This document shows, piece after piece, positions 8,672 to 18,245 of a DNA stretch of 64,000 nt; positions within the stretch are counted from its first letter, which is position 1, and the number at the start of each line of letters is the position of its first letter. The notes beneath the pieces were generated by a model. The model was not told where the DNA came from and made no database searches. It saw only the letters and a program-made list of their open reading frames with translations. Source of the DNA: Olleya sp. Bg11-27 (GTDB taxonomy: Bacteria > Bacteroidota > Bacteroidia > Flavobacteriales > Flavobacteriaceae); the NCBI RefSeq assembly GCF_002831645.1, contig NZ_CP025117.1:186001-250000 (forward strand), written 5' to 3'. The translations under genes and the position numbers were made by a program.

Positions 8672-11600
8672 ATGACGTCATTTAACTTTAAAAAATGGAA
8701 CACCATATTAGGGTGGTTCGCTTTTTTAATTGCACTTATCACTTACACACTTACAGTAGAACCAACAGTAAGTTATTGGGATGCTGGTGAATATATTTTA
8801 ACTTCTTCCAAATTGCAAGTGGGTCATCCACCTGGAGCGCCCCTATTTCAAATGTTAGGAGCAGTGTTTTCCGTCTTTGCTTTAGCCCCTACTCAAATCG
8901 GTTTTTTAATGAATATGATGAGTGCAGTGTCTAGTGCTTTTGCCATTCTATTTATGTTCTGGACTATTGTTTTATTATTAAAAAAAATAGTTGGTCAACC
9001 AGAAAAACTAGAAAATGGACAAAAAATAGCGATTTTAGGAAGTGCTTTTGTAGGAAGTTTAGCATTTGCCTTCACAGATTCGTTTTGGTTTAACGCTGTA
9101 GAAACTGAAGTTTATGCAATGGCGACTTTAATTATGACTATCATGTTCTATTTAGGGTTACGCTGGGAAGCAGATATGCATAAACCTAAAGGTAACCGTT
9201 GGTTAATACTTATTGCGTTTGTTGTTGGTTTATCTTTCGGAATCCACTTTATGGGATTATTAACCATTCCCGCTATTGGATTAATCTATTATTTTAAAAA
9301 CTACAAAACCATTACAGTTAAAAACTTCATTATTGCTAATGTCGCATCGGTTGCTGTTTTATTATTTGTATTTAAATTAATGTTCCCTAATGTTTTAAGA
9401 TATTTTAGTATTCTAGAATTGTTTTTTGTAAATCAGATTGGACTTCCTTTTAATTCAGGTTCTATTATTGCCGGTATTTTATTAGTTGCCGCCTTTTATT
9501 ACGGGTTAAAATACACACATACCCAAAAATTATATAATTACAACACCGGTATATTGTGCCTATTATTTGTATTAATAGGATCTTCTACCTGGTTAATGCT
9601 TCCTATTAGAGCTAATGCAAATGTTGTTATTAATGAAAACAACCCCTCAAGTGCAAGAGAGCTTTTAGCGTATTACAACTTGGAGCAATATCCAGAAACC
9701 CATTTATTTTATGGTCCATTATTTACAGATCAATATACTGGTCTAGATGAAAACGAGCCTTATGTAGATGATAAACCTAAATACGAAAAAGACGAAGCTG
9801 CTGGTAAATATATTATCGTTAACAACTACAAACGTGCTAAGCAAAATTACAACCATAAACAAGCCGCTTTTTTACCTCGAATGTGGAGTGGTGAGAATGC
9901 CGAAAACTATATGCTATTTACTGGGTTTTTAGACTTTAGTTTAAAATCAGAATATCAAGATGACAAACAGTTAGTAAAATCAATAATTGATTTTAAAAAC
10001 GATGTTGCCAAAGGCCTAATAGATTATGAAGATTACCATAATTTTTTAAAGCAATTTGGACAAGTCGTAAATATAGAAAAACCTTCTTTAGCTAGTAACA
10101 TTTCTTATTTGTTTGAATACCAACTAGGATACATGTACTGGCGTTATTTTATGTGGAACTTTTCAGGTCGTCAAGATGATCTACAAGGACGCTATGACCA
10201 ACACGGTAATTGGATTAGTGGTATACAAGCTATTGATGAATGGCATTTAGGTCAATCTCAAGACAACCTACCAAGTGACGTGTCGGAAAACAAAGGTCGT
10301 AACACTTATTACTTCTTCCCTTTAATTTTAGGACTGTTAGGTTTGTTTTTCTTATTTAATAAAGACAAAAAACTGTTTTGGGTCACCTTAGTCTTTTTCC
10401 TATTTACAGGATTAGCAATTCAAGTATATACTAATGTTAGACCATTTGAACCTAGAGAACGTGATTACTCCGTAGTAGGCTCCTTCTATGTCTTTGCATT
10501 ATGGATCGGATTAGGGGTTTACGCTATTTTTGATTTACTTAAAAAGTATGTTTCAAACAGTGTGCTCGCCCCAGCAGTTACATTAATATGCTTATTATTA
10601 GTCCCTACAATATTAGCCTCTCAAAACTGGGATGATCACGATAGATCTGGAAAGTATACTGCGTTAGCGATGGCGAAAAAATATTTAGATTCTTGTGATG
10701 AAAACGGAATACTATTTTCCATTGGAGACAACGACACCTTTGCTTTATGGTACGCTCAAGAAATTGAAAGCTATCGCACAGACGTTAGAGTTATCAACAC
10801 CAGTTTATTCCAAACCGACTGGTATATTGACCAAATGAAGCGCAAAGCTTATAAAAGTGATCCAATACCATCTGCTTTAACGCACGACAAATACAAGCAC
10901 GGCACAAGGGAGTACCTTATCAAGCGACTTAGATCTAGAGATACTTTAGATATTAGTACTTTCATGAATTTTATTACAAGTGAAGACCCTAAAACAAAAT
11001 TAAAGTATGCGTTGCAACAAGAAGGAGACGACCCTAGCAACTATCCAGAACAATACTTAAATTCTAATTATTTCCCTGTTGAAAATATTAGAGTTCCTGT
11101 AGACAAACAATCTGTATTAGCTAATGGCATTGTAAAAGCCAAGGATGCTGATCTTATCGAACCATATTTAGATGTTAAAATAACTGACAATGCTATTACC
11201 AAAAACAGGTTGTTAATGTTAGATATTGTCGCTAATAACAATTGGGAACGTCCAATCTACTTTACTGGTGGTGCTTTTGGCGATGATGATTACATCTGGA
11301 TGAAAGATTACCTGCAATTAGATGCTATGGTCTACAAATTAGTACCTATTAAAACGGCTGTTGCAAGAGCAAATCCATTTGACATGGGACGTTTAGACAC
11401 CGATTTTATGTACAATAAAGTCGTGAATTGGGATTGGGGTAATAGTGGTAGTGACCAAATCTACCATGATCCAGAAACGAGACGTAACTCCATTACTTAC
11501 AGAGGTAATTTAGCACGATTAGTAGAACAATTAATCAACGAAGAACAATTAGATAAAGCTGAAGAAATAGCAGATATAGCTATGGAAAACATGCCTGTTG

Positions 11601-11980
11601 ACAAATATGGCTTTTATACCTTATTAGAACCTTATATCAGTGCTTACTACGAGGTTAATAATCAAGACAAAGCTAGACAGTTATTTAAAGATGTTGCGTC
11701 CAAATATCAAGAAAGCTTAAAATACTATAGCACGCTAACAAGAGATAATCAAGATAATAACTTTACAGAAATCTTGACCGATATTGAACGTTACAAAGCA
11801 CTAGTGGATGTGTTAGTAGAATATGATAAAGGGTTTGCAAAAGAAGAATCGATGACCTTTACAAACTATCTAGAGTTATTTAAACAATACTATGACAATG
11901 AACCAGAAGTTGAAACGAATCCAATCCGTACAGACAAAGATTTATTACAACAACTAGACACGGTCTTAAAAAGCGAATAA
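8672..11980 (+). CDS. DUF2723 multi-pass membrane protein, likely glycosyltransferase (TMEM260-like), with C-terminal helical repeats
   Basis: This protein of 1102 residues opens with the hallmark DUF2723 block: a first membrane helix (about 12-28), then VEPTVSYWDAGEYILTSS and VGHPPGAPLFQM. Many hydrophobic helices follow up to about residue 330 and again at about 540-660. A soluble region then carries FSIGDNDTFALWYAQEIE, and a C-terminal TPR-like region covers about 945-1060. DUF2723 proteins are GT-C type; human TMEM260 transfers mannose to proteins. The bacterial substrate is not known to me, so protein or envelope-glycan mannosylation is inference. The stop is followed after one base by the deacetylase start, so the two are translationally linked. 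Confidence 0.85.
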   Translation: MTSFNFKKWNTILGWFAFLIALITYTLTVEPTVSYWDAGEYILTSSKLQVGHPPGAPLFQMLGAVFSVFALAPTQIGFLMNMMSAVSSAFAILFMFWTIVLLLKKIVGQPEKLENGQKIAILGSAFVGSLAFAFTDSFWFNAVETEVYAMATLIMTIMFYLGLRWEADMHKPKGNRWLILIAFVVGLSFGIHFMGLLTIPAIGLIYYFKNYKTITVKNFIIANVASVAVLLFVFKLMFPNVLRYFSILELFFVNQIGLPFNSGSIIAGILLVAAFYYGLKYTHTQKLYNYNTGILCLLFVLIGSSTWLMLPIRANANVVINENNPSSARELLAYYNLEQYPETHLFYGPLFTDQYTGLDENEPYVDDKPKYEKDEAAGKYIIVNNYKRAKQNYNHKQAAFLPRMWSGENAENYMLFTGFLDFSLKSEYQDDKQLVKSIIDFKNDVAKGLIDYEDYHNFLKQFGQVVNIEKPSLASNISYLFEYQLGYMYWRYFMWNFSGRQDDLQGRYDQHGNWISGIQAIDEWHLGQSQDNLPSDVSENKGRNTYYFFPLILGLLGLFFLFNKDKKLFWVTLVFFLFTGLAIQVYTNVRPFEPRERDYSVVGSFYVFALWIGLGVYAIFDLLKKYVSNSVLAPAVTLICLLLVPTILASQNWDDHDRSGKYTALAMAKKYLDSCDENGILFSIGDNDTFALWYAQEIESYRTDVRVINTSLFQTDWYIDQMKRKAYKSDPIPSALTHDKYKHGTREYLIKRLRSRDTLDISTFMNFITSEDPKTKLKYALQQEGDDPSNYPEQYLNSNYFPVENIRVPVDKQSVLANGIVKAKDADLIEPYLDVKITDNAITKNRLLMLDIVANNNWERPIYFTGGAFGDDDYIWMKDYLQLDAMVYKLVPIKTAVARANPFDMGRLDTDFMYNKVVNWDWGNSGSDQIYHDPETRRNSITYRGNLARLVEQLINEEQLDKAEEIADIAMENMPVDKYGFYTLLEPYISAYYEVNNQDKARQLFKDVASKYQESLKYYSTLTRDNQDNNFTEILTDIERYKALVDVLVEYDKGFAKEESMTFTNYLELFKQYYDNEPEVETNPIRTDKDLLQQLDTVLKSE

Positions 11981-11981
11981 A

Positions 11982-12608
11982 ATGCCTGTTTTTCCAGCAA
12001 AAACACCAAAATTAATCCAGCTCCTTTTCCCAAAATACATTTGGAAAAAGGAGTCTTTGGATAAAACCATTTACTTAACTTTTGATGACGGTCCAACACC
12101 AGAAATCACACAATGGACTTTAAACACATTAAAACAGTACAATGCTAAAGCAACCTTTTTTTGTATTGGCGATAATGTTAAGAAATTCCCTGATATATTT
12201 AACGCCGTAGTAGAAGCTGGTCATGTTGTCGGTAACCACACCTTTAATCACCTTTTAGGTTGGCGCACCAATACTGAGCAATACGTTGCTAATGCAGAAA
12301 AAGCACAAGACGTTATTGCTTCTAAAAGCAAAAAACTATTTAGACCACCATTTGGTAAAATAAAAGGTAGCCAAGCTAAAATATTGCTTAAAAGAGGGTA
12401 TAAAATTGTAATGTGGAGTGTATTGTCTTACGACTGGGAAGTTAAGGTCTCACAAGAAAAATGCTTAAAAAATGTAATTAGCCATGCCACCTCAGGAAGT
12501 ATTGTGGTGTTTCATGACAGTATAAAAGCATCAAAAAACATGCAATATACCTTACCTAAAGTTTTAGAATATTACAGCAAAAAGGGCTATCAATTTAAAT
12601 CCCTTTAA
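11982..12608 (+). CDS. Polysaccharide deacetylase (NodB-fold) family protein
   Basis: This 208-residue protein belongs to carbohydrate esterase family 4. The catalytic/metal motif TFDDGPTPE begins near residue 30, and the zinc-binding HxxxH appears as HTFNH. FRPPFGK and a late VVFHDS motif complete the NodB set. It would remove N-acetyl groups from a cell-surface or cell-wall glycan. No clear signal peptide or membrane anchor is visible, which fits a cytoplasmic-side or unusual substrate. The gene starts one base after the DUF2723 gene, indicating an envelope-glycan operon. Its stop overlaps by 4 bp the stop of the convergent thioredoxin-fold gene. Confidence 0.88.
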   Translation: MPVFPAKTPKLIQLLFPKYIWKKESLDKTIYLTFDDGPTPEITQWTLNTLKQYNAKATFFCIGDNVKKFPDIFNAVVEAGHVVGNHTFNHLLGWRTNTEQYVANAEKAQDVIASKSKKLFRPPFGKIKGSQAKILLKRGYKIVMWSVLSYDWEVKVSQEKCLKNVISHATSGSIVVFHDSIKASKNMQYTLPKVLEYYSKKGYQFKSL

Positions 12609-12901
12609 ACAAACTTCTGAACGATGCCAATTAAGGTATTAGCGTCTTGCTCTCCGCTTTGGCGCCATTTCATTTCACCATTTTTATAAATAATTAAGGT
12701 TGGTAAACCTTTGACGCGCAATGCCTCGGATAGCTCTTGATTTTTCTCAACATCTATCTTAATTACTTTTGCTTTGTCACCAAGCGCTGCTGCTACATCA
12801 CGTAGCACTGCATGCATGGCTTTAGACGGTTCATTCCATTCTGTAAAAAAATCTAACAGTACAGGTATTTCGACATCTATTAATTCTCCAAATTTTGACA
12901 T
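12605..12901 (-). CDS. Thioredoxin-fold protein lacking both active-site cysteines
   Basis: This small protein of 98 residues has the complete thioredoxin layout: VLLDFFTEW at 14-22, KVIKIDVEKN at 45-54 and the cis-proline strand GLPTLIIYKNG around Pro67. Where thioredoxin has W-C-G-P-C-K, it reads W-N-E-P-S-K (residues 22-27), and no cysteine occurs anywhere in the protein. It therefore cannot do dithiol-disulfide exchange; a chaperone-like or binding role is more likely. My recollection is that similar cysteine-free relatives exist in other flavobacteria, so this may be a stable subfamily rather than decay. Alone on its strand, it overlaps the deacetylase stop. Confidence 0.88.
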   Translation of the reverse strand: MSKFGELIDVEIPVLLDFFTEWNEPSKAMHAVLRDVAAALGDKAKVIKIDVEKNQELSEALRVKGLPTLIIYKNGEMKWRQSGEQDANTLIGIVQKFV

Positions 12902-12953
12902 TTGATATCAGTTTAGTTTAAACTATTTACTAAAATATAACTTTTAGATTAAA

Positions 12954-14189
12954 TTAAGCTATTTGCTCACTTTTTTTAAGTTCGATGATTGTTATTTCTG
13001 GCCAAATCCCTAAACGTCCGGGATAAGCTAAATAGCCAAATCCTCTGTTAACGTTAATATATTGTCCTTTTTCTTTATAGATTCCTGCCCAATGTTTGTA
13101 ACGCCATTTAATGGGACTCCATTTAATCCATCCCGGGATTTCTATGCCAAACTGCATACCGTGCGTATGCCCACTTAAGGTTAAGTGATAATGGCAATCA
13201 TGTGCTATTACTTTTTCATCCCAATGCGATGGATCATGAGACATTAATATCTTAAAATCGTTAGTATCAATAGCAGACGACGCTTCATCTAAATCTCCTG
13301 ACTTTTTAAAACCACCTTTACCCCAATTTTCAACACCAATCAAAGCCAAACGCGCACCCTCTTTTTCGATATATCGACTTTCATTTAATAAGATATCAAA
13401 TCCCATATCCTTTTGGATAGCTATCAATTCCTTTAAATTATCCTTTTTTTCCTGTACGGACTCCCATTCTACATAATCGCCATAATCATGATTTCCTAAG
13501 ACAGAAAACACACCATCTTTAGCAGACAATTTAGAAAAGGTCTCTTTCCAGTCATACATTTCTGAAGCTTTATTATTAACTAAATCACCAGTAAACAAAA
13601 TCACATCTCCTTTTTGCTCATTAACCAAATCGACTGCGTAATTTATTTTTTCTTTATTATCAAAACTTCCCGCATGTATATCACTAATATGTGTCAATCG
13701 ATAGCCGTCAAACGCATCAGGCAAATCATCAAAATGCAATGTATATTTCAAAACCTTATAATTATAACGGCCTTTATACATTCCGTAAAGCAAACCAGAA
13801 AATGGTATGGCTGCCAACCCTAAAGCCACTTGACTAATAAACTTACGTCTTGATGGTATAGTAAAAGTCTCTCTTGTAATAAAAAACCGATCATACAACC
13901 CAATAAAACCACGAATAATATCCTCCCCAATTAACAGCGGAACAATCACCAAGTTTAAAGATAAATAGGCTAACATAAATCCAATAGCATAACCACGTCC
14001 TCCAGAGATAACACGCCCTACGGCAGGCGAAGAAAATTGATATATTACATTTGAAGCTACTAAAAAAGCAATAGCAAAAAACAGGTAATGCATCCATGGT
14101 GACTTAAACACTGTTTTTATAGCTTGATAGCCGTAAACAGTAAACACTACATATATAATGGCGATAATAACAAAACGAATCATAATCAA
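12954..14189 (-). CDS. Membrane-anchored calcineurin-like metallophosphoesterase
   Basis: This protein has 411 residues. The N-terminal third (about 1-150) has four or so hydrophobic helices. The catalytic domain starts near residue 160 and holds the metal-binding series: SDIHAG, TGDLVN, LGNHDYGDY, and the late SGHTHGMQFG. This is the YaeI/YkuE-type layout with a membrane-spanning N terminus, and family members hydrolyse phosphodiester or lipid-linked phosphates. The protein ends with an NRGFGYLAYPGRL segment typical of this branch. No substrate can be assigned. It stands alone between the thioredoxin-fold gene and a divergent transporter gene. Confidence 0.88.
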   Translation of the reverse strand: MIMIRFVIIAIIYVVFTVYGYQAIKTVFKSPWMHYLFFAIAFLVASNVIYQFSSPAVGRVISGGRGYAIGFMLAYLSLNLVIVPLLIGEDIIRGFIGLYDRFFITRETFTIPSRRKFISQVALGLAAIPFSGLLYGMYKGRYNYKVLKYTLHFDDLPDAFDGYRLTHISDIHAGSFDNKEKINYAVDLVNEQKGDVILFTGDLVNNKASEMYDWKETFSKLSAKDGVFSVLGNHDYGDYVEWESVQEKKDNLKELIAIQKDMGFDILLNESRYIEKEGARLALIGVENWGKGGFKKSGDLDEASSAIDTNDFKILMSHDPSHWDEKVIAHDCHYHLTLSGHTHGMQFGIEIPGWIKWSPIKWRYKHWAGIYKEKGQYINVNRGFGYLAYPGRLGIWPEITIIELKKSEQIA

Positions 14190-14357
14190 ATTTAGTCTTC
14201 AAAATTAACCCTTTAAAAACTTAAATATCTTATTATATTGTTAAACGTTAAACCGCTAAAAACAATCTATTTACTGTAATGTCATGATAAATCGATTTTA
14301 CTTTTTGCCCTCCAGAAAACATTTATAACTATATTTAGCCTTATAAAAACTAACTAA

Positions 14358-16031
14358 ATGAATAACCAAAATAACAAATCCGCATTAACCACTTTAGTAA
14401 CGGTCTTCTTTTTCTGGGGATTTATAGCGGCTTCAAACGGGGTCTTTATTCCGTTTTGCAAAACTTATTTTAACATTGATCAATTTCAATCTCAATTAGT
14501 AGATTTTGCTTTTTTTGGAGCGTATTATATTGGCGCCTTATTGTTGTTTATTATATCCAATGCTTTGAAAAAAGACATCCTTAATAATTGGGGATATAAA
14601 AATGGTATTATTTATGGGTTACTGTTATCAGCCATTGGTGCTTTTGTAATGTATCCATCAACGTCTGGAGCGGAGCAAGGACAAACTGCCGTGTTTTACT
14701 TAATTTTAATAGCCTTATTTATTGTTGGCTTAGGATTTTCGCTACAGCAAACTGCAGCCAATCCATTCGTAATTGCTTTAGGTGATCCAAAAACAGGATC
14801 GCACAGACTTAATTTAGCAGGAGGAATCAACTCTTTAGGGACTACAATAGGACCGATAGTCGTCAGCTTTATCATTTTTGGCTCTACCCATTGGTCGACT
14901 CAAGAGTTAGCCCAAAAAATCAATGATAACGAAATAACACTAATCACAATACAAATGCTGTATTTAGGTGTCGGTTTTTTATTTTTATTAGCTGCGGCCC
15001 TATTTCATTTTTCAAAAAAGTTACCTGCTTTAAAATCAAACACTGCTTTTGAGCCTGCTAATAAAGCTAAAAACTTACTAATAGTGTTAACCATAATGAT
15101 CATGGGTTGTTTTGGATACATTTTTAGCACTTATACAGGCCGAGAAACAGCGTCAGAAAGTTTAGAACATACAAGATTAACGTTGTTAATCATAGCATTA
15201 GCTGCTGTGGTAGGCTGTTTGATATTTGCCTATTCAAGTTCGTCAAAAAAACCTGAAGGCTGGGGCGCCATGAAGTATCCACAACTAGTATTGGGGATGT
15301 TGGCTATTTTTACTTACGTAGGTGTAGAAGTAACCGTTGGAAGTAATTTAGGCGAACTTTTAAAACGTGCTGTTGGCGATACTAACCTCAACACGTTAGG
15401 CTTACCAACATTAAACGATGCACAAATCGCCCCTTTTATATCATTATATTGGGGAGGATTAATGATTGGGCGTTGGGTAGGTGCTATTACTGTTTTTAAT
15501 CCAAGTAGCGGTTTAAAAAAATGGTTACTGATTATTGTTCCTTATGTGGCTTTAGTTGTTGTGCTTTCGGCAAACAGAATTGCAGGAACTGTATTTTCTA
15601 CTAACGAAATATTATTTTTCTCCATCTGTATCGCTATACAAATCGGAGGTTTCTTTTTCGCTAAAGACAATCCTGTTAAGACTTTAAAAATATTTAGCCT
15701 ATTAGGTGTTTTAGCAATGATTATTGGCCTAATCAGCTCTGGTAACGTCGCTTTATTTGCTTTTTTATCTGGTGGCTTATTTTGCTCAATCATGTGGCCT
15801 TGTATATTTACATTAAGTATTGCAGGTCTAGGAAAATACACCTCACAAGGATCTGCCTTTTTAATCATGATGATTTTAGGAGGCGCAATTATACCGCCCT
15901 TACAAGGTAAATTAGCGGATGTTTTTGGTATCCAACAGTCTTATATTGTTGCTGTTTTATGCTTTAGTTACTTATTATTTTATGTGTTTAAAGCAAAATC
16001 TGTTTTAGATAAACAAGGTGTGACGTATTAA
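14358..16031 (+). CDS. FucP-like sugar:proton symporter (MFS, glucose/galactose/fucose type)
   Basis: This membrane protein of 557 residues starts with the FucP-type signature [20 protein letters not shown], then [18 protein letters not shown] and [15 protein letters not shown]-like sequence ([19 protein letters not shown]). Another conserved block, [16 protein letters not shown], is in the second half, and [20 protein letters not shown] is near the end. FucP relatives are about 430 residues. The extra hundred or so residues lie in the middle (about 230-310) and contain two more hydrophobic helices. The substrate is a hexose or deoxyhexose by family. It is monocistronic and not in the starch locus. 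Confidence 0.88.
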   Translation: MNNQNNKSALTTLVTVFFFWGFIAASNGVFIPFCKTYFNIDQFQSQLVDFAFFGAYYIGALLLFIISNALKKDILNNWGYKNGIIYGLLLSAIGAFVMYPSTSGAEQGQTAVFYLILIALFIVGLGFSLQQTAANPFVIALGDPKTGSHRLNLAGGINSLGTTIGPIVVSFIIFGSTHWSTQELAQKINDNEITLITIQMLYLGVGFLFLLAAALFHFSKKLPALKSNTAFEPANKAKNLLIVLTIMIMGCFGYIFSTYTGRETASESLEHTRLTLLIIALAAVVGCLIFAYSSSSKKPEGWGAMKYPQLVLGMLAIFTYVGVEVTVGSNLGELLKRAVGDTNLNTLGLPTLNDAQIAPFISLYWGGLMIGRWVGAITVFNPSSGLKKWLLIIVPYVALVVVLSANRIAGTVFSTNEILFFSICIAIQIGGFFFAKDNPVKTLKIFSLLGVLAMIIGLISSGNVALFAFLSGGLFCSIMWPCIFTLSIAGLGKYTSQGSAFLIMMILGGAIIPPLQGKLADVFGIQQSYIVAVLCFSYLLFYVFKAKSVLDKQGVTY

Positions 16032-16046
16032 TGGAATATTACTTTT

Positions 16047-16060
16047 AGGTCATTTAACCC
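16047..16060 (+). promoter_or_regulatory. Candidate operator, copy 1 of a shared 14-bp motif
   Basis: AGGTCATTTAACCC lies about 100 bp before the start of the gene at 16163. It shares 11 of 14 positions with motif copies at 21066-21079 and 23875-23888, which lie upstream of two nearby secreted-protein units. The 21066 copy is a perfect inverted repeat (AGGTTA-TT-TAACCT), as expected for a dimeric regulator. Confidence 0.5.
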
Positions 16061-16162
16061 TAAAAAATAGGTGTATTACTTTTTAAAGTTTCGCAACATA
16101 ATTGTTTCTTTGCCGAAGCATATTAATAATCAATTACTTACACCTTTAAACAAACCAAATTT

Positions 16163-16828
16163 ATGATTTCAACAATTTTACTAGCTATTACCATTATAGC
16201 GTTTGCCATTTATGTCTATAAAAACCCTCCCAGTCGTGTTTCGATACCTCAAAATACAACGGTGACACCAAATACAACTGTCTCGACTAACATATGTATG
16301 GATTACTCTGATGAAACAATAAATACACTAGAAATAGACTTAATTAGAAATATGGTTGATGGCTACAAAAACAATCAACTTGCCCATATAAATGCAGCTG
16401 AAAAATTTAGCGACGCGCGTTCTATATGGTTTGATTTAGAAACATTAAAGAAATTTATTTATCACATAGAATATGAAACATTAAAGATAGACAATAGTAT
16501 AAGTTCTAAAAACTTAGGCCTTCGCATCTATTATTCACGTTATCCTGAGGAATCATGGAGTGAATACAATGATTTAAACGCTGTTCCAACAGCCTACGCA
16601 AAACATCATACACTTATTGCTATGCCAACCCATAGAAGAGAAAACACATCTACAAACTTAGATTTTAATCCTCTGGACACAGACACCTTTGGAGAAGGAA
16701 TACCTTTAAACTATACCGGACCAACTGCTTCTTTAGCTTTAACACAAGATAGACAAAGCCAAATAACTGGAGCACAAAATCATGGTGGATTATACCCTCC
16801 TGGACTACCAGATGGATTAGCATTTTAA
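16163..16828 (+). CDS. Unknown single-pass membrane protein, first gene of a two-component operon
   Basis: I do not recognise this family. The protein has 221 residues. Residues 2-19 form one hydrophobic helix (MISTILLAITIIAFAIYVYK), followed by a Thr/Pro/Val-rich linker and then a polar domain. Recognisable stretches in that domain are EIDLIRNMVDGYKNNQ, SIWFDLETLKKFIYHIE and LGLRIYYSRYPEE. The C terminus (about 190-221) is Gly/Pro-rich. It begins an operon with a multi-pass membrane protein 5 bp downstream, then a histidine kinase and response regulator. An accessory or sensory role for that pair is inferred from position only. Confidence 0.75.
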   Translation: MISTILLAITIIAFAIYVYKNPPSRVSIPQNTTVTPNTTVSTNICMDYSDETINTLEIDLIRNMVDGYKNNQLAHINAAEKFSDARSIWFDLETLKKFIYHIEYETLKIDNSISSKNLGLRIYYSRYPEESWSEYNDLNAVPTAYAKHHTLIAMPTHRRENTSTNLDFNPLDTDTFGEGIPLNYTGPTASLALTQDRQSQITGAQNHGGLYPPGLPDGLAF

Positions 16829-16833
16829 TTAAA

Positions 16834-17487
16834 ATGAATATGATCCAAGAAATATTAAGAAACAATATTATTTTTATAGAATTATTGTGCGCCATTTTCG
16901 CTATTTTAAATTATAACAAATTTAAAGACTCTTCTTGGAAATATTTTGTTTACTACGTCGTTTTCATCTTTATTTTTGAATTCACAGGTATTTACATTCT
17001 AGCTGACTACATTAATATAAAAGGACTTTATTACGAATATCTTGTGATTCCTTTTCAATTCATTTTCTTTTTTTGGCTTTATGCCATAAACTCTTTGAAG
17101 AACACAAAACTTTTTAGAATACTGTTAAGTCTTTATTTAATAATATTTACATTAACACACTATTTTGAAATTGAAAAAACACGAATAATTAATGAAGTCA
17201 GCTATTCTGTTGGATGTCTATTCCTTTTAGTATTAATACTATTAGAATTCATCAAACAAATAAAATCTGATCATATTTTGAATTTTAAAAAAGACACCAT
17301 GTTTTTCGTTAATTTAGGTGTTTCGCTTTTCTATATTGGCACTTTACCCTTCTTTGCTTTTGATGGTTTTGCTGTCGAAAACATGAAGATTCTTTGGGCA
17401 AACTATTGGACACTATTTCTAATTTTAAATTATGTCTTATACTCTATATTTATAATAGCTTTTATATGGACGAAACCAAATACATAA
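16834..17487 (+). CDS. Unknown multi-pass membrane protein, possible sensor partner of the histidine kinase
   Basis: This protein of 217 residues is almost wholly hydrophobic, with about seven predicted membrane helices (roughly 8-25, 33-55, 62-85, 92-110, 123-142, 152-172 and 184-212). It has no recognised domain. It starts 5 bp after the gene at 16163, and its 3' end overlaps the start of the histidine kinase by 22 bp, so expression of the two is coupled. The kinase has only one membrane helix and no sensor domain, so this 7-helix protein is a natural candidate for the signal-receiving part. That is inference from gene order. Confidence 0.75.
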   Translation: MNMIQEILRNNIIFIELLCAIFAILNYNKFKDSSWKYFVYYVVFIFIFEFTGIYILADYINIKGLYYEYLVIPFQFIFFFWLYAINSLKNTKLFRILLSLYLIIFTLTHYFEIEKTRIINEVSYSVGCLFLLVLILLEFIKQIKSDHILNFKKDTMFFVNLGVSLFYIGTLPFFAFDGFAVENMKILWANYWTLFLILNYVLYSIFIIAFIWTKPNT

Positions 17488-18245
17488 TTATCCTAATCAT
17501 TTTCAATTTAATTTTTATTGCCTTTATAGGAGCAATAATTATCTTCATAAGAGAATACCGAATAAAAAAGAAAGCACACCAAAAGGAGCTAGAATTTGTT
17601 GATATATGTCATAAACAAGAACTTCTAGAAACGCAAGTAGAAATACAAATGCAAACCATGCAGCATATTGGTCGAGAGATACACGACAATATTGGTCAAA
17701 AACTAACCCTAGCGAGTTTATACACGCAACAATTGGCTTTCGAGAACAAAGCGCCGCAGGTTAACAAAAGTATTAAAAACATAGGGGACATTATAAACGA
17801 ATCGCTTTCAGAACTAAGATTGCTTTCCAAATCGTTAACCGATAATTCTATTGAACTTCATTCCATTTCTGAATTAATAGAAAATGAATGCAAAAAAATT
17901 AATGCATTAAAAAAATGTGTTGTTCACTTCTCAAAGGATTCAAAAACTAAAATTGAATCCTATCAAATTAAAAGTATTATATTTAGAATAACACAGGAGT
18001 TTTTACAAAACAGCATTAAACATGCCAACTGTAAAAACATCTTTGTTTTATTAAAAGACATTGACAATACATTGGTTTTAACTCTAAAAGACGACGGGAA
18101 AGGTTTTAATGTTAACACATTGGATGCTGGCGGTATTGGTTTAAAAAATATGAAAAAGAGAACCGAATTAATAGGTGGTCTCTTTAAATTAGAGAGCCTG
18201 GATCAAAAAGGAACAACACTAACTATAGAACTCCCTCTTACATGA
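17466..18245 (+). CDS. Sensor histidine kinase, HisKA_3 (NarL-partner) type
   Basis: This 259-residue kinase has one N-terminal membrane helix (about residues 6-28) and then a short coiled-coil linker. The phosphoacceptor segment is GREIHDNIGQKL, with His73. The C-terminal HATPase domain has the N box (FLQNSIKHANCKN) and G boxes (DDGKGFNV and GGIGLKNMKKRTELIGG). This DHp type pairs with LuxR/NarL response regulators, and one follows with a 4-bp overlap. No extracellular sensor domain is present, so the signal probably comes through another membrane protein. I chose the start at 17466; a longer in-frame reading from 17394 has no supporting feature. Confidence 0.92.
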   Translation: MDETKYIIILIIFNLIFIAFIGAIIIFIREYRIKKKAHQKELEFVDICHKQELLETQVEIQMQTMQHIGREIHDNIGQKLTLASLYTQQLAFENKAPQVNKSIKNIGDIINESLSELRLLSKSLTDNSIELHSISELIENECKKINALKKCVVHFSKDSKTKIESYQIKSIIFRITQEFLQNSIKHANCKNIFVLLKDIDNTLVLTLKDDGKGFNVNTLDAGGIGLKNMKKRTELIGGLFKLESLDQKGTTLTIELPLT

